From positions 186,001 through 250,000 of the forward strand of contig JAFEBO010000012.1 of the NCBI GenBank assembly GCA_018242625.1: DNA of 64,000 nt, in the 5' to 3' direction. Below are positions 46,873 to 57,551 of the stretch, piece after piece. Each line of letters starts with the position of its first letter. Position 1 is the stretch's first letter. Under the pieces are notes generated by a model that was not told where the DNA came from, did not search any database, and saw only the letters and a program-made list of their open reading frames with translations. Source of the DNA: Planctomycetota bacterium. Its GTDB lineage: Bacteria; Planctomycetota; Phycisphaerae; Phycisphaerales; UBA1924. The translations under genes and the position numbers were made by a program.

Positions 46873-47613
46873 ATGCGCATCGCTTTGAGAATCGGGATGG
46901 TCTGCGCCGCGGGGCTTCTCTGCTTTGTCGCGGCGGGGTGTGCACATTCGGGATCGATTGCCGGGAGCCAAATATCGGCGGCGAAGGCCGCGGAGGCGGG
47001 GGGAGGTCCGAAGGGACTTGAGCTGCTGAAGGAGGGAAACCAGCGGTTTGTCTCGGGCCGGGCGATCAATCCTTCGACGGATGCGGAGACGCTGCGGGTG
47101 GCGGCAGAGAAGGGGCAGCATCCGTTTGTGGCGGTGCTGTCGTGCTCGGACTCGCGGGTACCTGTGGAGCGTGTGTTTGACCGTGGAGCGGGCGAGATCT
47201 TTGTTGTGCGGGTGGCGGGCAACGTGACCTCGAAGAATGAAACCGGCAGCATCGAGTATTCGATGGAAGCGCTGAAAGTACCGCTTCTTGTCGTCATGGG
47301 CCACACGCAGTGCGGCGCGGTAAAGGCTGCGTGCGCGGGGGCAAGCCTGACTCCCAACATTGATTCATTCCTGGCGAACATTCAGCCGGCGGTGCAAAGA
47401 GTCAAGGCGTCGCAGCCCGGGCTTGAGAAGAACAAGGAAGCGTTTGAGGTCGCGGTGATCGAAGAAAACGTCCGCCAGACCTTACGGGATCTCTACGCCA
47501 CCAGCCCGCTTATCCGGGAGCAGGTTTCGACCGGCAAAGTGGAAGTGGCGCTCGCGATGGTGGACATCTCGAACGGGCAGGTCTCCTGGCTGAACGAGGT
47601 TCCCCGGCCGTAG
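46873..47613 (+). CDS. Beta-carbonic anhydrase, lipoprotein form
   Basis: 246 aa from ATG at 46873, preceded by GAGAGGATTT. It interconverts CO2 and bicarbonate. Zinc ligands appear in CSDSR (first Cys and the Asp/Arg dyad) and GHTQCGAV (His and second Cys), as in beta-class enzymes; the GNVTSKNETGSIEYS segment is also typical. Unlike cytoplasmic enzymes it starts with a signal sequence and lipobox (FVAAGC, Cys23), so it should be anchored on the outer face of a membrane. A linker of about 30 aa follows the Cys. It is divergent from the sigma/kinase operon. Confidence 0.93.
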   Translation: MRIALRIGMVCAAGLLCFVAAGCAHSGSIAGSQISAAKAAEAGGGPKGLELLKEGNQRFVSGRAINPSTDAETLRVAAEKGQHPFVAVLSCSDSRVPVERVFDRGAGEIFVVRVAGNVTSKNETGSIEYSMEALKVPLLVVMGHTQCGAVKAACAGASLTPNIDSFLANIQPAVQRVKASQPGLEKNKEAFEVAVIEENVRQTLRDLYATSPLIREQVSTGKVEVALAMVDISNGQVSWLNEVPRP

Positions 47614-47617
47614 CAGA

Positions 47618-48943
47618 TCAGGCGGGGATGAACAGACCTGCAACGCTCGCAACCATCTGGGTCGCGAGTGCGCCTCCGAGCATGGCGCGCATGGCCAGCC
47701 GCGCGAATTCCCGTCGACGCGAAGGCGCGAGCACGGACAGACCCCCGATCTGGATGGCGATCGAAGCGAAATTGGCGAATCCGCACAGGGCATAGGCGGC
47801 GATCGCGGCGGACCGAGGAGAGATATTGCTGACAATTTCTCCCTTGTCGGCAACGCCCGGCGCGGCGTGAATGGCGTCGGCGAGGTGCAGGTATGCGACG
47901 AACTCGGTGAGGATCAGTTTCTCGCCGAGAAGGGACCCGATCAGCGGGGCGTCCTTCCACTCGATCCCCATCGTCCAGGCGAGCGGAGCAAAGAGTTTTC
48001 CGAGGAATGCCTGGAGCGATGGCTCGGCGATGCCGTGCGACTGAAGCCAGGGAACGAGGTGGAGTTTGTCCGCCACCGTTCCAAGCCCGAGGTTGATGAG
48101 GGCCAGGAGAGATACAAAGGCGATGAGCATCGCGGCGATGTTGGCGGCGAGCTTCATCCCCGTGGTCGCACCGCCGGCGGCGGCGTCGAAGACGTTTGCA
48201 TGATCTTCTTCGGTGGCGGCGCGAAGGCTGGCGGGATCCTCGGGGGGAGGAGTCTCGACTTCGGGCACGATGATGCGGGCCATGACAAAGGCGGCGGGCG
48301 CGCTCATGACGCTGGCGGCGATGAGGTGCTTGGCGAAGGCGGCGCGGCTTACGTCGTTATCGCCGCCGAGCATCATGACGTAGGCTCCGAAGACCGAGCC
48401 GGCGATGTGCGCAAAGCCGCCGAGCATGACGAGCATGAGCTGGGCCCGTGTGAGTCTGGGAATTAGCGGCCGGATGGTGAGCGGAGCTTCGGTCTGACCG
48501 ATGAACATGTTGGCGGCCATGCAGGTTGCCTCCGCGCCCGTCACACGCAGAGTTTTTCTCAGGCACCACGCGAGCACAGCGACAATCCGCTGCATCACGC
48601 CCAGGTAGTACAGAACGCTCATGAGGGCGGAGAAGAAAATGATGATGGGGAGCACCTTGACGGCGAATATGAAGCCCCAGGGCTTGGAAGGATCTCGGAG
48701 GGCCGAACCGAAAACAAAGTCCGTGCCCGCATCGGACATCTGGATGATCCGATTGACGATGTAACCGAGAACCTCGAAAGCGTCCTTGATGCCGGGAATC
48801 CAGAGGATCGTGCCGGCGACGATGATCTCGACGAGCACCCCGACGAAAACGAGTCTCCACGGGACTTTCGAGGGGTTGGTCGAGAGCGCGAGGCCGAGCA
48901 GGATCATGACGCAGACGCCGATCAGACCGGTAAATTGACCCAC
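47618..48943 (-). CDS. Concentrative nucleoside transporter (CNT/NupC family)
   Basis: 441 aa from GTG at 48943, with GAGGAG upstream. It imports nucleosides with H+ or Na+. About ten hydrophobic segments are present and the CNT hallmarks FIGQTEAPLTIRP and (later) YALCGFANFASIAIQIGG are clear. A hydrophilic loop of about 35 aa (VEVETPPPEDPASLRAATEEDH region) lies mid-chain, as in other bacterial CNTs. It ends four bases from the carbonic anhydrase stop (convergent), with no room for a separate terminator. Confidence 0.93.
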   Translation of the reverse strand: MGQFTGLIGVCVMILLGLALSTNPSKVPWRLVFVGVLVEIIVAGTILWIPGIKDAFEVLGYIVNRIIQMSDAGTDFVFGSALRDPSKPWGFIFAVKVLPIIIFFSALMSVLYYLGVMQRIVAVLAWCLRKTLRVTGAEATCMAANMFIGQTEAPLTIRPLIPRLTRAQLMLVMLGGFAHIAGSVFGAYVMMLGGDNDVSRAAFAKHLIAASVMSAPAAFVMARIIVPEVETPPPEDPASLRAATEEDHANVFDAAAGGATTGMKLAANIAAMLIAFVSLLALINLGLGTVADKLHLVPWLQSHGIAEPSLQAFLGKLFAPLAWTMGIEWKDAPLIGSLLGEKLILTEFVAYLHLADAIHAAPGVADKGEIVSNISPRSAAIAAYALCGFANFASIAIQIGGLSVLAPSRRREFARLAMRAMLGGALATQMVASVAGLFIPA

Positions 48944-49062
48944 GGAAAGCTCCTCGCTGTTGCGCAGTCACGCTCTATCAGTAGACCAAACCCCGGGGCG
49001 GGCGTCCAGCGGCCGATGCTCGGGAAGGAATCCTGTACACTTGCGAACTCGGCTCACACACC

Positions 49063-50637
49063 ATGCGCATTGCTATTCCAAAAGAAATCCTGCCGGGCGA
49101 AAAGAGGGTCGCGGCCACGCCGCACACGGTTCTGAAACTCCGCAAACTGGGGTTTGAGGTGGCGGTTCAGGCGGGGGCGGGGCTGAACACGGACCTCTCG
49201 GACAGCGCTTATCAGGAAGCAGGCGCGACGATCGTGGAGGATGTGGGCAGACTCTGGTCAGAGTCGGGCGTCATTCTGAAGGTTCGTCCGCCCCTGACCG
49301 GCGGCGTTCAAGGTGTTGATGAAACGCAGCTTTTGTCACCGGGCTCGCTGCTGATCAGCTTCGTGTGGCCAGCCCAGCACCGGGAGCTGCTCGACAAGCT
49401 GGCCGCCCGACGCGTCACGGCGCTCGCGATGGACTGTGTTCCCCGCATCAGCCGTGCTCAGAAGATGGACGCCCTGTCGGCGATGGCGAATATCGCGGGA
49501 TACCGGTCGGTCATAGAGGCCGCCCAGTATTATCCGCGATTTTTTACGGGCCAGATGACGGCGGCGGGGAAAGTCGACCCGGCGAAGGTGCTCGTAATCG
49601 GGGCGGGTGTGGCGGGGCTGGCTGCTATCGGTGCGGCGCGTGCGCTTGGTGCGATTGTGCGCGCCTTTGATCCGCGTGCCGCGACTCGCGACCAGGTCAA
49701 GAGCATGGGGGCGGAGTACCTCGAACTGAGCGTTCACGAAGAGGGTGAGGGGAAGGGCGGCTATGCGAAGGAGATGAGCGACGCCTTCCTGAAGGCGGAG
49801 ATGGCGCTGTTTGCGCAGCAGGCGATGGAGGTGGACGTCATCATCACCACGGCCCTGATCCCCGGCAAACCGGCGCCCAAACTCATTACCGCGGGCATGG
49901 TGGAGAGCATGAAGCCGGGCTCGGTGATCGTGGACCTGGCGGCCGAGCAAGGCGGGAACTGTGCAATGACCCGCTCCGGAGAGGTCGTCACGCACAAAGG
50001 CGTGACGGTGGTTGGATATACCGACCTCCCGAGCCGGGTTGCGAGCCTCTCGAGCCAGTTGTACGGAGCGACGGTGGCGTCGCTGCTGGAGGAAGTATGG
50101 AAGGACGGGGCGATACGGATCGACGAAAGTGATCCGGTCGTGCGCGGCGCGATGGTCACGCACGATGGGCGAGTGACGTGGCCTCCCCCGCCGCTGCCGA
50201 ATCCGTCGCCCGCACCGCCGCCCGAGCCCGGCGTCGCGGTGCACTCTGGAAAAGCAGAGACTGCGGCGGCTCACGGGGGAGCTTCTGCCGGGAGCGCTTC
50301 GGCTTTCTGGATCTGGGTGGTGGCGGCTGTGCTCGCGGGGGCGGGCATTGCGGTTGCTGCTCCACCGAGCTTTGTTTCGCACTTTACCGTGTTTGTTCTG
50401 GCGTGCTTTGTGGGCTGGCAGGTGATCTGGAACGTGAAGCCGGCGCTGCACACGCCGCTCATGAGCGTCACGAACGCGATCAGCGGGATTATCCTGATCG
50501 GCGGCATGCTGCAGCTCTCGGGCTCGAACGCCGCGGCGATCCTGGGGGCGATCGCGGTGCTGATCGCGACGATCAATGTCGCGGGCGGTTTTCTTGTGAC
50601 GCAGCGCATGCTCGCCATGTTCAGGAGGAACTCCTGA
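49063..50637 (+). CDS. pntA: Proton-translocating NAD(P)+ transhydrogenase subunit alpha
   Basis: 524 aa. With PntB it couples hydride transfer between NADH and NADP+ to proton movement, supplying NADPH. The NAD(H)-binding domain I has the start [19 protein letters not shown] and the Rossmann motif [20 protein letters not shown], followed by the [16 protein letters not shown] loop. A Pro/Ala linker (about 375-410) leads to about three or four membrane helices (from about 415). It is the full-length fused alpha form. The ATG at 49063 gives the family N-terminus. pntB begins one base after its stop. Confidence 0.95.
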   Translation: MRIAIPKEILPGEKRVAATPHTVLKLRKLGFEVAVQAGAGLNTDLSDSAYQEAGATIVEDVGRLWSESGVILKVRPPLTGGVQGVDETQLLSPGSLLISFVWPAQHRELLDKLAARRVTALAMDCVPRISRAQKMDALSAMANIAGYRSVIEAAQYYPRFFTGQMTAAGKVDPAKVLVIGAGVAGLAAIGAARALGAIVRAFDPRAATRDQVKSMGAEYLELSVHEEGEGKGGYAKEMSDAFLKAEMALFAQQAMEVDVIITTALIPGKPAPKLITAGMVESMKPGSVIVDLAAEQGGNCAMTRSGEVVTHKGVTVVGYTDLPSRVASLSSQLYGATVASLLEEVWKDGAIRIDESDPVVRGAMVTHDGRVTWPPPPLPNPSPAPPPEPGVAVHSGKAETAAAHGGASAGSASAFWIWVVAAVLAGAGIAVAAPPSFVSHFTVFVLACFVGWQVIWNVKPALHTPLMSVTNAISGIILIGGMLQLSGSNAAAILGAIAVLIATINVAGGFLVTQRMLAMFRRNS

Positions 50638-50638
50638 G

Positions 50639-52054
50639 ATGAGCGAGGAACTGCGGACCAGCCTTTCGAATGTCGGCTACATCGGCGCGGGGGTGCTGTT
50701 CATTCTGAGCCTCGCGGGGCTGTCCCGACAGGAAACAGCGCGGCGCGGGAACGCGCTTGGTATAGCCGGGATGATCATCGCGCTGCTTTCGACCGCGCTG
50801 CGAGCGGAATTCAGCGGCTATCTGCCTTTGATGCTTGGTCTTGCGCCGGGAGCGCTGATCGGCGGGATTCTTGCCCGGCGTGTGCAGATGACTTCCATGC
50901 CGCAGCTCGTCGCGATACTGCACAGCTTTGTCGGTGCGGCGGCGGTGCTTGTCGGGCTGGCGACGTACCTGGGCCATTCGAAGGTACCTCCGGGGGAACA
51001 AGGCATTCACCTGGGAGAGATTTACGTCGGGGTTTGCATCGGAGCGATTACCTTTACGGGTTCTGTGATCGCATTCCTCAAGCTTCAGGGGACGCTTTCA
51101 GGCAGGCCGCTCATTCTGCCGGCCCGCCATCTGCTGAACCTCCTGCTGGTTGCGATCACCGTGGGCGTTGGGATCTGGTTTTTCCGCTGCTCGGAGACCG
51201 GAACAGGCGGACTGTGGCCGCTCGTCCTGGCGGTGAGCATCGCCGGAATTCTCGGGGCGCACTCCGTGATGGCGATCGGCGGGGCCGACATGCCGGTGGT
51301 CGTGTCGATGCTCAACAGCTACTCGGGCTGGGCGGCGGCGGCGGCCGGATTCATGTTGAGCAACGACCTGCTCATCATCACCGGGGCGCTCGTGGGGAGC
51401 AGCGGCGCGATTCTCAGCCTGATCATGTGCCGCGGAATGAACCGGTCGCTCGTGAGCGTGATCCTCGGCGGGTTTGGTTCGGGCGAGGGAGCCTCTGCCT
51501 CCGCGGGGGCCGGGCCTCAGGGCGAAGTCCGCTCGATCGATGTCGCTGGTGCCGCCGAACGGCTCCGGGAGGCCAGGTCGATAGTGATTGTGCCGGGCTA
51601 CGGCCTGGCGGTGGCGCAGGCGCAGCATGCGCTCTCGGAGGTTGTGCGGGCGCTGCAGTCACGGGGTGCACGAGTCCGGTTTGCGATTCACCCGGTTGCG
51701 GGGCGCCTGCCCGGTCATATGAACGTGCTGCTGGCGGAGGCGGATATCCCCTACGACATCGTCCTTGAGATGGACGAGATCAACGACGACATGCCCGAGA
51801 CCGATCTGGTGCTCGTCATCGGGGCGAACGACATTGTCAATCCGAGCGCAGCGGAAGATCCCGGCAGCCCGATCGCGGGCATGCCGGTCATTGAGGTCTG
51901 GAAAGCGGGAACGGTCATAGTCATGAAGCGCGGCATGGCCAGCGGCTATGCGGGGATTGAGAATCCGCTGTTTTTCAGGCCGAACACGCTGCTTCTCTTT
52001 GGTGATGCAAAGAAGACGGTCGAAGGACTTCGCAATGCCCTGAGCGGCGAGTAG
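50639..52054 (+). CDS. pntB: Proton-translocating NAD(P)+ transhydrogenase subunit beta
   Basis: 471 aa. It provides most of the membrane domain II (about eight helices, residues 15-260) and the NADP(H)-binding domain III (from about 290). Domain III shows [41 protein letters not shown] and [14 protein letters not shown], all typical. GAGGAA precedes the ATG, which sits one base after the pntA stop. The 3' end is convergent with the HupE-like gene 13 bases away. Confidence 0.96.
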   Translation: MSEELRTSLSNVGYIGAGVLFILSLAGLSRQETARRGNALGIAGMIIALLSTALRAEFSGYLPLMLGLAPGALIGGILARRVQMTSMPQLVAILHSFVGAAAVLVGLATYLGHSKVPPGEQGIHLGEIYVGVCIGAITFTGSVIAFLKLQGTLSGRPLILPARHLLNLLLVAITVGVGIWFFRCSETGTGGLWPLVLAVSIAGILGAHSVMAIGGADMPVVVSMLNSYSGWAAAAAGFMLSNDLLIITGALVGSSGAILSLIMCRGMNRSLVSVILGGFGSGEGASASAGAGPQGEVRSIDVAGAAERLREARSIVIVPGYGLAVAQAQHALSEVVRALQSRGARVRFAIHPVAGRLPGHMNVLLAEADIPYDIVLEMDEINDDMPETDLVLVIGANDIVNPSAAEDPGSPIAGMPVIEVWKAGTVIVMKRGMASGYAGIENPLFFRPNTLLLFGDAKKTVEGLRNALSGE

Positions 52055-52067
52055 CCTGATCGCGGCA

Positions 52068-53255
52068 TCAGCGCGTGCATGCCCAATAGACTCCGACGCA
52101 TGCGATCGCCAGCGACCCAGGAACAACTATGACGCGTCTATACCAGACACGCTTCGATGCCCAGCCCAGAAGTGCGAACGCGCCGGCCAGCACGCAGATC
52201 TGTCCGATTTCTACACCGACATTGAAGCCGACCAGGGCGGTGAGCAACTGCCGCGTCGGCAATTCCAGCGATTGAAATGCGGATGCAAAGCCCATTCCGT
52301 GCACAAGCCCGAAAGCAAAGACGATTGCCGCCCGAAAGAAGCCCGGTTGCGGTTGACGTTTTCTTTCGCCCGCGGTCGCCATGTCTTTGACGGGAAGGAA
52401 GAGATTTTCGATCGCAACCACCGCGATCGATAATGCGATGAGCGGTTCTACGATGCGAGGCGCCGGATCGATGAACCCTCCCGCGGTGAGCGCCAATGTG
52501 ACTGAATGCGCGAGCGTAAAGGCGGAAACGAAAATCAGCAGCGACTTGGGTCTCGGGCTCGCGAGATAGAGCCCGAGGATAAAGAGCATGTGATCGAGCC
52601 CCTCGGGAATGATGTGCGTTATTCCCATGCGGACAAAGGACAGAAATCCACTGCTTCGCTGTGAGGTTTGCGCATCTTGGGCCGGCGTGAACCGCAATGA
52701 CAGCATCGGGCTTGCCGTACCGGCCCTGAGTGAGATCCCGGTTGGCTCTGACTCAAGCATCTCGTAGGTAAGAAGTACATCGCCGAGGACCTCCGGAAAT
52801 TGGATATCGATCGATTCTGCTCCCGGAAGAATCTGGAACGTGAGTAAGGCCTCGGCCATCCATGGAAGCCGCGGCCTTTCACCGGGACCTCGAACATCCC
52901 GCTTCCATGACTCCATTTGAGATCCTTCCGGAAAGTGCTTCAGGCTGGTTGGGACTTGCTTCCCATCGGCACGGACGATCACGTGGCGCTCGAGTCGGCC
53001 GGCGGCTCCCTGGAATAGTTCATCAACCGTGGATGCCGGAGCATCCACGAGTTGCCAGAGTGCTGTATCTGATGCCTTTGAGGGCTCTTCGTTGAGTGCA
53101 AAGCACAGAGCATCGAAGCGAACTGTCACCGAGCCCCGGCCCTGCGAATCGACATACATGACTGCGACGCACCGGATTGCCGGATGAGCCATCGCGACGC
53201 ATGGGAACCATATTGCCGCAAGGATGAAGGACAAGATCCTCAGAACACTGCTCAT
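52068..53255 (-). CDS. HupE/UreJ-like membrane protein with N-terminal extracytoplasmic domain
   Basis: 395 aa. A signal peptide (MSSVLRILSFILAAIWF..., cut near AMAHP) is followed by an extracytoplasmic domain of about 170 aa (beta-rich). A membrane domain of about six helices then carries the HupE/UreJ_2 signature: GLDHMLFILGLYL, FTLAHSVTLAL and FGLVHGMGFASAF, with conserved His residues. HupE and UreJ proteins are linked to nickel uptake for hydrogenase or urease, but this subfamily's substrate is unknown. The ATG overlaps the stop of the GH38 gene (ATGA), so it is translationally coupled to a sugar operon, which is unexpected for a nickel transporter. Confidence 0.85.
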   Translation of the reverse strand: MSSVLRILSFILAAIWFPCVAMAHPAIRCVAVMYVDSQGRGSVTVRFDALCFALNEEPSKASDTALWQLVDAPASTVDELFQGAAGRLERHVIVRADGKQVPTSLKHFPEGSQMESWKRDVRGPGERPRLPWMAEALLTFQILPGAESIDIQFPEVLGDVLLTYEMLESEPTGISLRAGTASPMLSLRFTPAQDAQTSQRSSGFLSFVRMGITHIIPEGLDHMLFILGLYLASPRPKSLLIFVSAFTLAHSVTLALTAGGFIDPAPRIVEPLIALSIAVVAIENLFLPVKDMATAGERKRQPQPGFFRAAIVFAFGLVHGMGFASAFQSLELPTRQLLTALVGFNVGVEIGQICVLAGAFALLGWASKRVWYRRVIVVPGSLAIACVGVYWACTR

Positions 53256-56200
53256 GGCAGGGCGGCCTCGTCCCAGAGCGCTCTTAAAGCGTCCTGACTC
53301 AGGGCCGTGTCCCAGATCGTGAAGGATCTGATTTCACCTCCGAAGCGGCGTTCCTTTTCCCATGGATCGAGGGGAGCGATACGGACGACATTCTCGTCGT
53401 CGGCGAGTTGTCCATCATTCTCGCCTGCAAGGACGCCATTCTTGTAAAGACGCACCGCCCGGCCATCGAAGGTGGCCGTGAGCATCTGCCACTTTCCCAC
53501 GTCGAGGGCGGCGTGGGATTCGAGATCGCCATGGTGGCTCCAGAAGTGGGCTCCGCCGGAGAACTTGGCGAGGTATCTGCCATCGCCACCCTTCGCGCCT
53601 GCCGTGCGGCCGAATCCCGCAATAAGGGTGCGGTTGTCCGGCTGCTTTTCGATCTTCACAAAGCAGTTGATGGTCCAGGGCTGTCCGGCTTTGACCGGCA
53701 GCCCGGCCACATCCTCTGCCTCGAGGGGCGGCGAGCCGGGAGCGAACGAATCCAGTTTGTAGACGGGGCCGCGCACTTCGACTCGCTGATGCACATCGCG
53801 CTGGTTGGGTACCGTCGCGCGGTCCGCCACGGAATCGAACTCAAAGTCGTATTGCGTTGCGGGTTGGAGAGGCTCCGGAACAACAAGCCGGGCCGAGGAA
53901 CCGTCCGGGAGCAACTCCAGCCGACCGCCGATTGTCGCTTTGTTGAGCTTCACAACTGCCGCCTGCGTGATAGCAGGGTCGAGCGGCTCGCTGAATCGGA
54001 AGAGAAGCGCGCGGCTGCCGGCGCAGGCGTCTACCCCGACGATTGATGGGGCGGTCGTATCCGCGACGACGATCTGGGAGGAAGCGACGGTTCCCAGGTT
54101 CTTTCCTGGATTGACAACGACCGCCCTGACGTTCGCCGACTGATTCAGCGTGAACGGTCCCGTGTAGACGGGGGATTCTGCACCGGGGATGCTGCCGTCG
54201 GTCGTATACCGGATGGCGCCGTCACGCCAGTAAAGTTCAGGCTCAATTCGCACGGTCATCGCGTCACCGGGTTTTCCTTGCGCCGTGATGCGCACCGACT
54301 CGCCGGCGTGATCGGCGAGTGTGTCGAACAAGGGCCATGCGGGGGTCGCACCAGTTCGCCGTTTCTCCGCCAATGCGGCACCGAAAATCAAAATCTCCGG
54401 ATCGCTGGGTAGTGTGAGCGTTGAAGCGCCCGCGGGTAATTCCAAAGTGTGCAGGAAGATATAGGAATACTGGTAATACGCATCACCCTTGGGAGTGTGG
54501 TAATGAGAATTGAACCACGCGATGGGGGCGGGCTTCACGTATCCCGGCTCAAGACCGGCCAGTTCGTTCTTCCATTGGTAGGCCATCTCGGGCACTTCGC
54601 CCTTCCAGAGTCGGTTGTCCCATTGTCCCACGTAGCCGCGCCACGATTGAATAGTTGCGGCGAGTGTCTTGTCCCCCACCTGGAAGTGTGCGGACCGGTC
54701 CTCGTGACGGGCGGCCGCAAGCAGGTAAAGCGTGCCGCCAACCTCGGACGGGAGTTGAACCGTCTGTCCGTTGCAGGAAACCGCGTCCTGACCGTCTCCG
54801 CCCACGTTGATATCGATGCCGTCAATCCGAAGTTGCCCTGGGAGCTGTTCGCGGGCGAGAGATCTTTGATCGCCGTCGATAAACGCCGCATTCCGCTCAA
54901 GGTTTGAGGTTGCGACCCGCGTATTCCATGGAAGACGGATCTGCCTGACTGACGGCTCGGAGGCTCTCCTCATTGCTTTTTCCGGCGTCAGGGCAAAGGC
55001 CTGCAGGCTGAACGCGGGCAGATTTGTGCGGAGCGAACCGGAATCCACGGCGGCGGGCCCGATTTCGCGTTCCTGACCATCGACGCGCTTGGCGGCCGCA
55101 ATCCCCGGCGCAAAGGCGAATGAGGCGTCTGTCGCCTTTCCCGACGTCTCGCGGAGTCGAACGATCGCATCATCCGACGCCTCGGCCTTCTTGAGGGCGA
55201 CAACCTGCGCTCCCTCGACTGCACCGAGAGAGATCTGACGCCCGAGTTTGCCGTCGTGTTTGGAGACGAGAAAGGCGCGGAGCGGCGAATTAAGGCGGGC
55301 GGCATGCTCTGGCGTCTTCGCTTGAGACCAGCCGCCGGAATGCGGGTAAATCGCCGTGAGCATTTCGTGCCGGCCGATGTCCTGTGTTCCCTGATCCTGG
55401 TAACCGCCGCGGACGCCTGGCGTGTAGAGCATCGTGAGACGCAGGGTGTTGTCGTCGGGCTTGTCCGACCCGTACTTGCTGTCGCTGAGGATTGAAGCGC
55501 CAAAAGAGCCTGTGGAGTCGGTCAGGTCGAACCACTGGTGCGACGGATTTTCGTATCGCTTCGCGCTGTTATTATCGCGGGCGATGGCGCCGGCCTGAAT
55601 GTCGTAAGTCGCAACCGGATTTCTGGCGGCGAGCACGAAACACTGCTTCAGGCTGCGCTCTCTGGTGTTCCAGTCGATATGGGTCTCGAACTCGACGCGA
55701 TCGCCCTCACCGGCGAGGCGAACAAACTGGATGTAGGTCGAGCCCTGATGCTCTCGCCGGACGCGGATTGCGGCCCGCGCAGGCCCGCTTTCGGCAATGC
55801 TAATAACGGCGGGCGCATCGCCGGGCTGACCGACAAAGCTGCGGGGCGGCTGCTGGCGGTCCGCCCAGTCCATGTTCCATGCGGGCCAATCCCGTGGCTT
55901 CTCGTAAAGCAAAGCGAGACGGATCGGCTCTGCGAGCATTTGGCGGTTGGCAGCCTTATCGAAGATCGACACCACATCCCCGGAGTCACTAATCAAGACC
56001 TTCAGATGCTTGCTCTCGAGAGTGCGGTCTTCGGCTCGCAACAGGACGGGGCCGCCCGGGTCTTGCGCGATCGGGCGCACGTCATAGATCGAAACACTCA
56101 GCGGCGCAACGGTGGGCGCAAAGACGATGTGTGCCCGGCCATCCCGGACTGAATCGACCTGCGCGGCAACGTCTTGACCGTCCGGGCCGATCACCCGCAC

Positions 56201-57547
56201 CGCGCGCCAGGGGCTGGGCCAGGGAATCTCGGCGTCCACTGCGTCGGTCCGAACAGCGGCCAGAGAGTTGTACACGGCAATGCTCGTGCCCTGAGTGTGC
56301 GTGTTCATCTCGCCGGCGATTGTTTCGACGGCGTGGGTCAACACTCTGCCGAAGAGGTTTCCCGCGATGACTTCATCGTTCCATGCGTATTCGTACGCCT
56401 TGGGCAGACTGGTGCCCGGCAGAATGTCGTGCATCTGAGAACCGAGCACGAGCGACCATGCATCTTCCAGCCGCTGGGAGGGATACTGCTCGCCCGCAAG
56501 CAGCCAGGCGCCCACGGCGGCCTTTTCTGCCGCGTCGGCGAGCAACTCGTTCTTCCGGTTCCACCGCTTCATGTACGCCTGGGAGGTGATCGAGCCGGCG
56601 GAATGTTCCGTAAGAAGAAGTTCGCCCTTGTAGGTGGGGAGCTTTGCACGCATTTGCGGCCCGATCGCCCTGAACATCCAGTCCGCCGGGCCGCTGATGA
56701 CCCTGATCGCACCGCTGGTCCTGACACTCTCCTGCACCATCGCGACCGAATCGGGGGTGGGTGCGCCGCCTGTGTCCCCGGTGCCGTAGTAGTGATAATC
56801 CACATACACTCCGGATAGCCTGCCGTTGTTGTCGATGCGTGTTTTCCAGCCGGCGCTGTTCGCAAGATTTTCCTTGACCTGTCCGACATATGCGCCCGGA
56901 TCGAGCGCGGCGAGCACCTCGCTGTTGTCGGGGCCGATCCAGCGGCCAACTTTGAACGGGATGCCAACCGGAGAGCCCCACGTCAGCTTTTGGGTGGAGA
57001 AGCCCTGGATACCGCAATGATTCAGGAGTGTGGGCAATGCCGCCGGAAAGCCGAAGCAATCGGGCAGCATGAATTCTTCGCTGGCGACGCCGAACTCGCG
57101 TCGGAAGAACCGGTTACCGTAGAGAATGTGGCGTACGAACGATTCCGCAGAAGGAACGTTCGCGTCGTTTTCGTCGACCGAGGAACCGCACGGAAACCAT
57201 CGCCCGGCGGCAACATATTCCTTCAGTTTCTCAAACTCCTGCGGGTAGTACTCCCGCATCATCTGATAGCGCCGTGAGCCCGAGAAATTGAAGACATAGT
57301 CAGGGTACTTCTCGAAGAGGTCGAAGTTCTTGTGAAGGGTGTCGGAAATGAATTCGCGGATCGTCTGCGGATAGGACCAGCGCCACTCGGTATCCAGGTG
57401 TGCATAGCCGACGACGTACAGCGTCGGCTTGGAGGTCAGATCGACCTCCGGCGGACTTGGAGCACCCTCGCCCGATGCTCCGGCGGCGGGGATGCAGGCG
57501 AGTGCGAGTGCGAGCCTCAGGCCGCGGGACGATCGGTTGGACTGCAT
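53252..57547 (-). CDS. Exported GH38 alpha-mannosidase with CHB_HEX-type and LamG-type C-terminal modules
   Basis: 1431 aa from ATG at 57547, four bases after the stop of the PTS fusion gene. A signal peptide (LRLALALACIPAAGASG) indicates export. The GH38 core has AHLDTEWRW (zinc ligands His50, Asp52), the nucleophile Asp163 in LPDCFGFP, and the later beta-sandwich domains. C-terminal to the core are a chitobiase-type domain (YTTDGSIPGAESPVYTGPF), an Ig-like part and a concanavalin/LamG-like domain in the last 150 aa (WQMLTATFDGRAVRLYKNGV). Typical bacterial GH38 enzymes of PTS loci, such as MngB, are cytoplasmic, so export is noteworthy. It would release mannose from glycans or mannosides outside the cell. 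Confidence 0.9.
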   Translation of the reverse strand: MQSNRSSRGLRLALALACIPAAGASGEGAPSPPEVDLTSKPTLYVVGYAHLDTEWRWSYPQTIREFISDTLHKNFDLFEKYPDYVFNFSGSRRYQMMREYYPQEFEKLKEYVAAGRWFPCGSSVDENDANVPSAESFVRHILYGNRFFRREFGVASEEFMLPDCFGFPAALPTLLNHCGIQGFSTQKLTWGSPVGIPFKVGRWIGPDNSEVLAALDPGAYVGQVKENLANSAGWKTRIDNNGRLSGVYVDYHYYGTGDTGGAPTPDSVAMVQESVRTSGAIRVISGPADWMFRAIGPQMRAKLPTYKGELLLTEHSAGSITSQAYMKRWNRKNELLADAAEKAAVGAWLLAGEQYPSQRLEDAWSLVLGSQMHDILPGTSLPKAYEYAWNDEVIAGNLFGRVLTHAVETIAGEMNTHTQGTSIAVYNSLAAVRTDAVDAEIPWPSPWRAVRVIGPDGQDVAAQVDSVRDGRAHIVFAPTVAPLSVSIYDVRPIAQDPGGPVLLRAEDRTLESKHLKVLISDSGDVVSIFDKAANRQMLAEPIRLALLYEKPRDWPAWNMDWADRQQPPRSFVGQPGDAPAVISIAESGPARAAIRVRREHQGSTYIQFVRLAGEGDRVEFETHIDWNTRERSLKQCFVLAARNPVATYDIQAGAIARDNNSAKRYENPSHQWFDLTDSTGSFGASILSDSKYGSDKPDDNTLRLTMLYTPGVRGGYQDQGTQDIGRHEMLTAIYPHSGGWSQAKTPEHAARLNSPLRAFLVSKHDGKLGRQISLGAVEGAQVVALKKAEASDDAIVRLRETSGKATDASFAFAPGIAAAKRVDGQEREIGPAAVDSGSLRTNLPAFSLQAFALTPEKAMRRASEPSVRQIRLPWNTRVATSNLERNAAFIDGDQRSLAREQLPGQLRIDGIDINVGGDGQDAVSCNGQTVQLPSEVGGTLYLLAAARHEDRSAHFQVGDKTLAATIQSWRGYVGQWDNRLWKGEVPEMAYQWKNELAGLEPGYVKPAPIAWFNSHYHTPKGDAYYQYSYIFLHTLELPAGASTLTLPSDPEILIFGAALAEKRRTGATPAWPLFDTLADHAGESVRITAQGKPGDAMTVRIEPELYWRDGAIRYTTDGSIPGAESPVYTGPFTLNQSANVRAVVVNPGKNLGTVASSQIVVADTTAPSIVGVDACAGSRALLFRFSEPLDPAITQAAVVKLNKATIGGRLELLPDGSSARLVVPEPLQPATQYDFEFDSVADRATVPNQRDVHQRVEVRGPVYKLDSFAPGSPPLEAEDVAGLPVKAGQPWTINCFVKIEKQPDNRTLIAGFGRTAGAKGGDGRYLAKFSGGAHFWSHHGDLESHAALDVGKWQMLTATFDGRAVRLYKNGVLAGENDGQLADDENVVRIAPLDPWEKERRFGGEIRSFTIWDTALSQDALRALWDEAALP

Positions 57548-57551
57548 GGGT

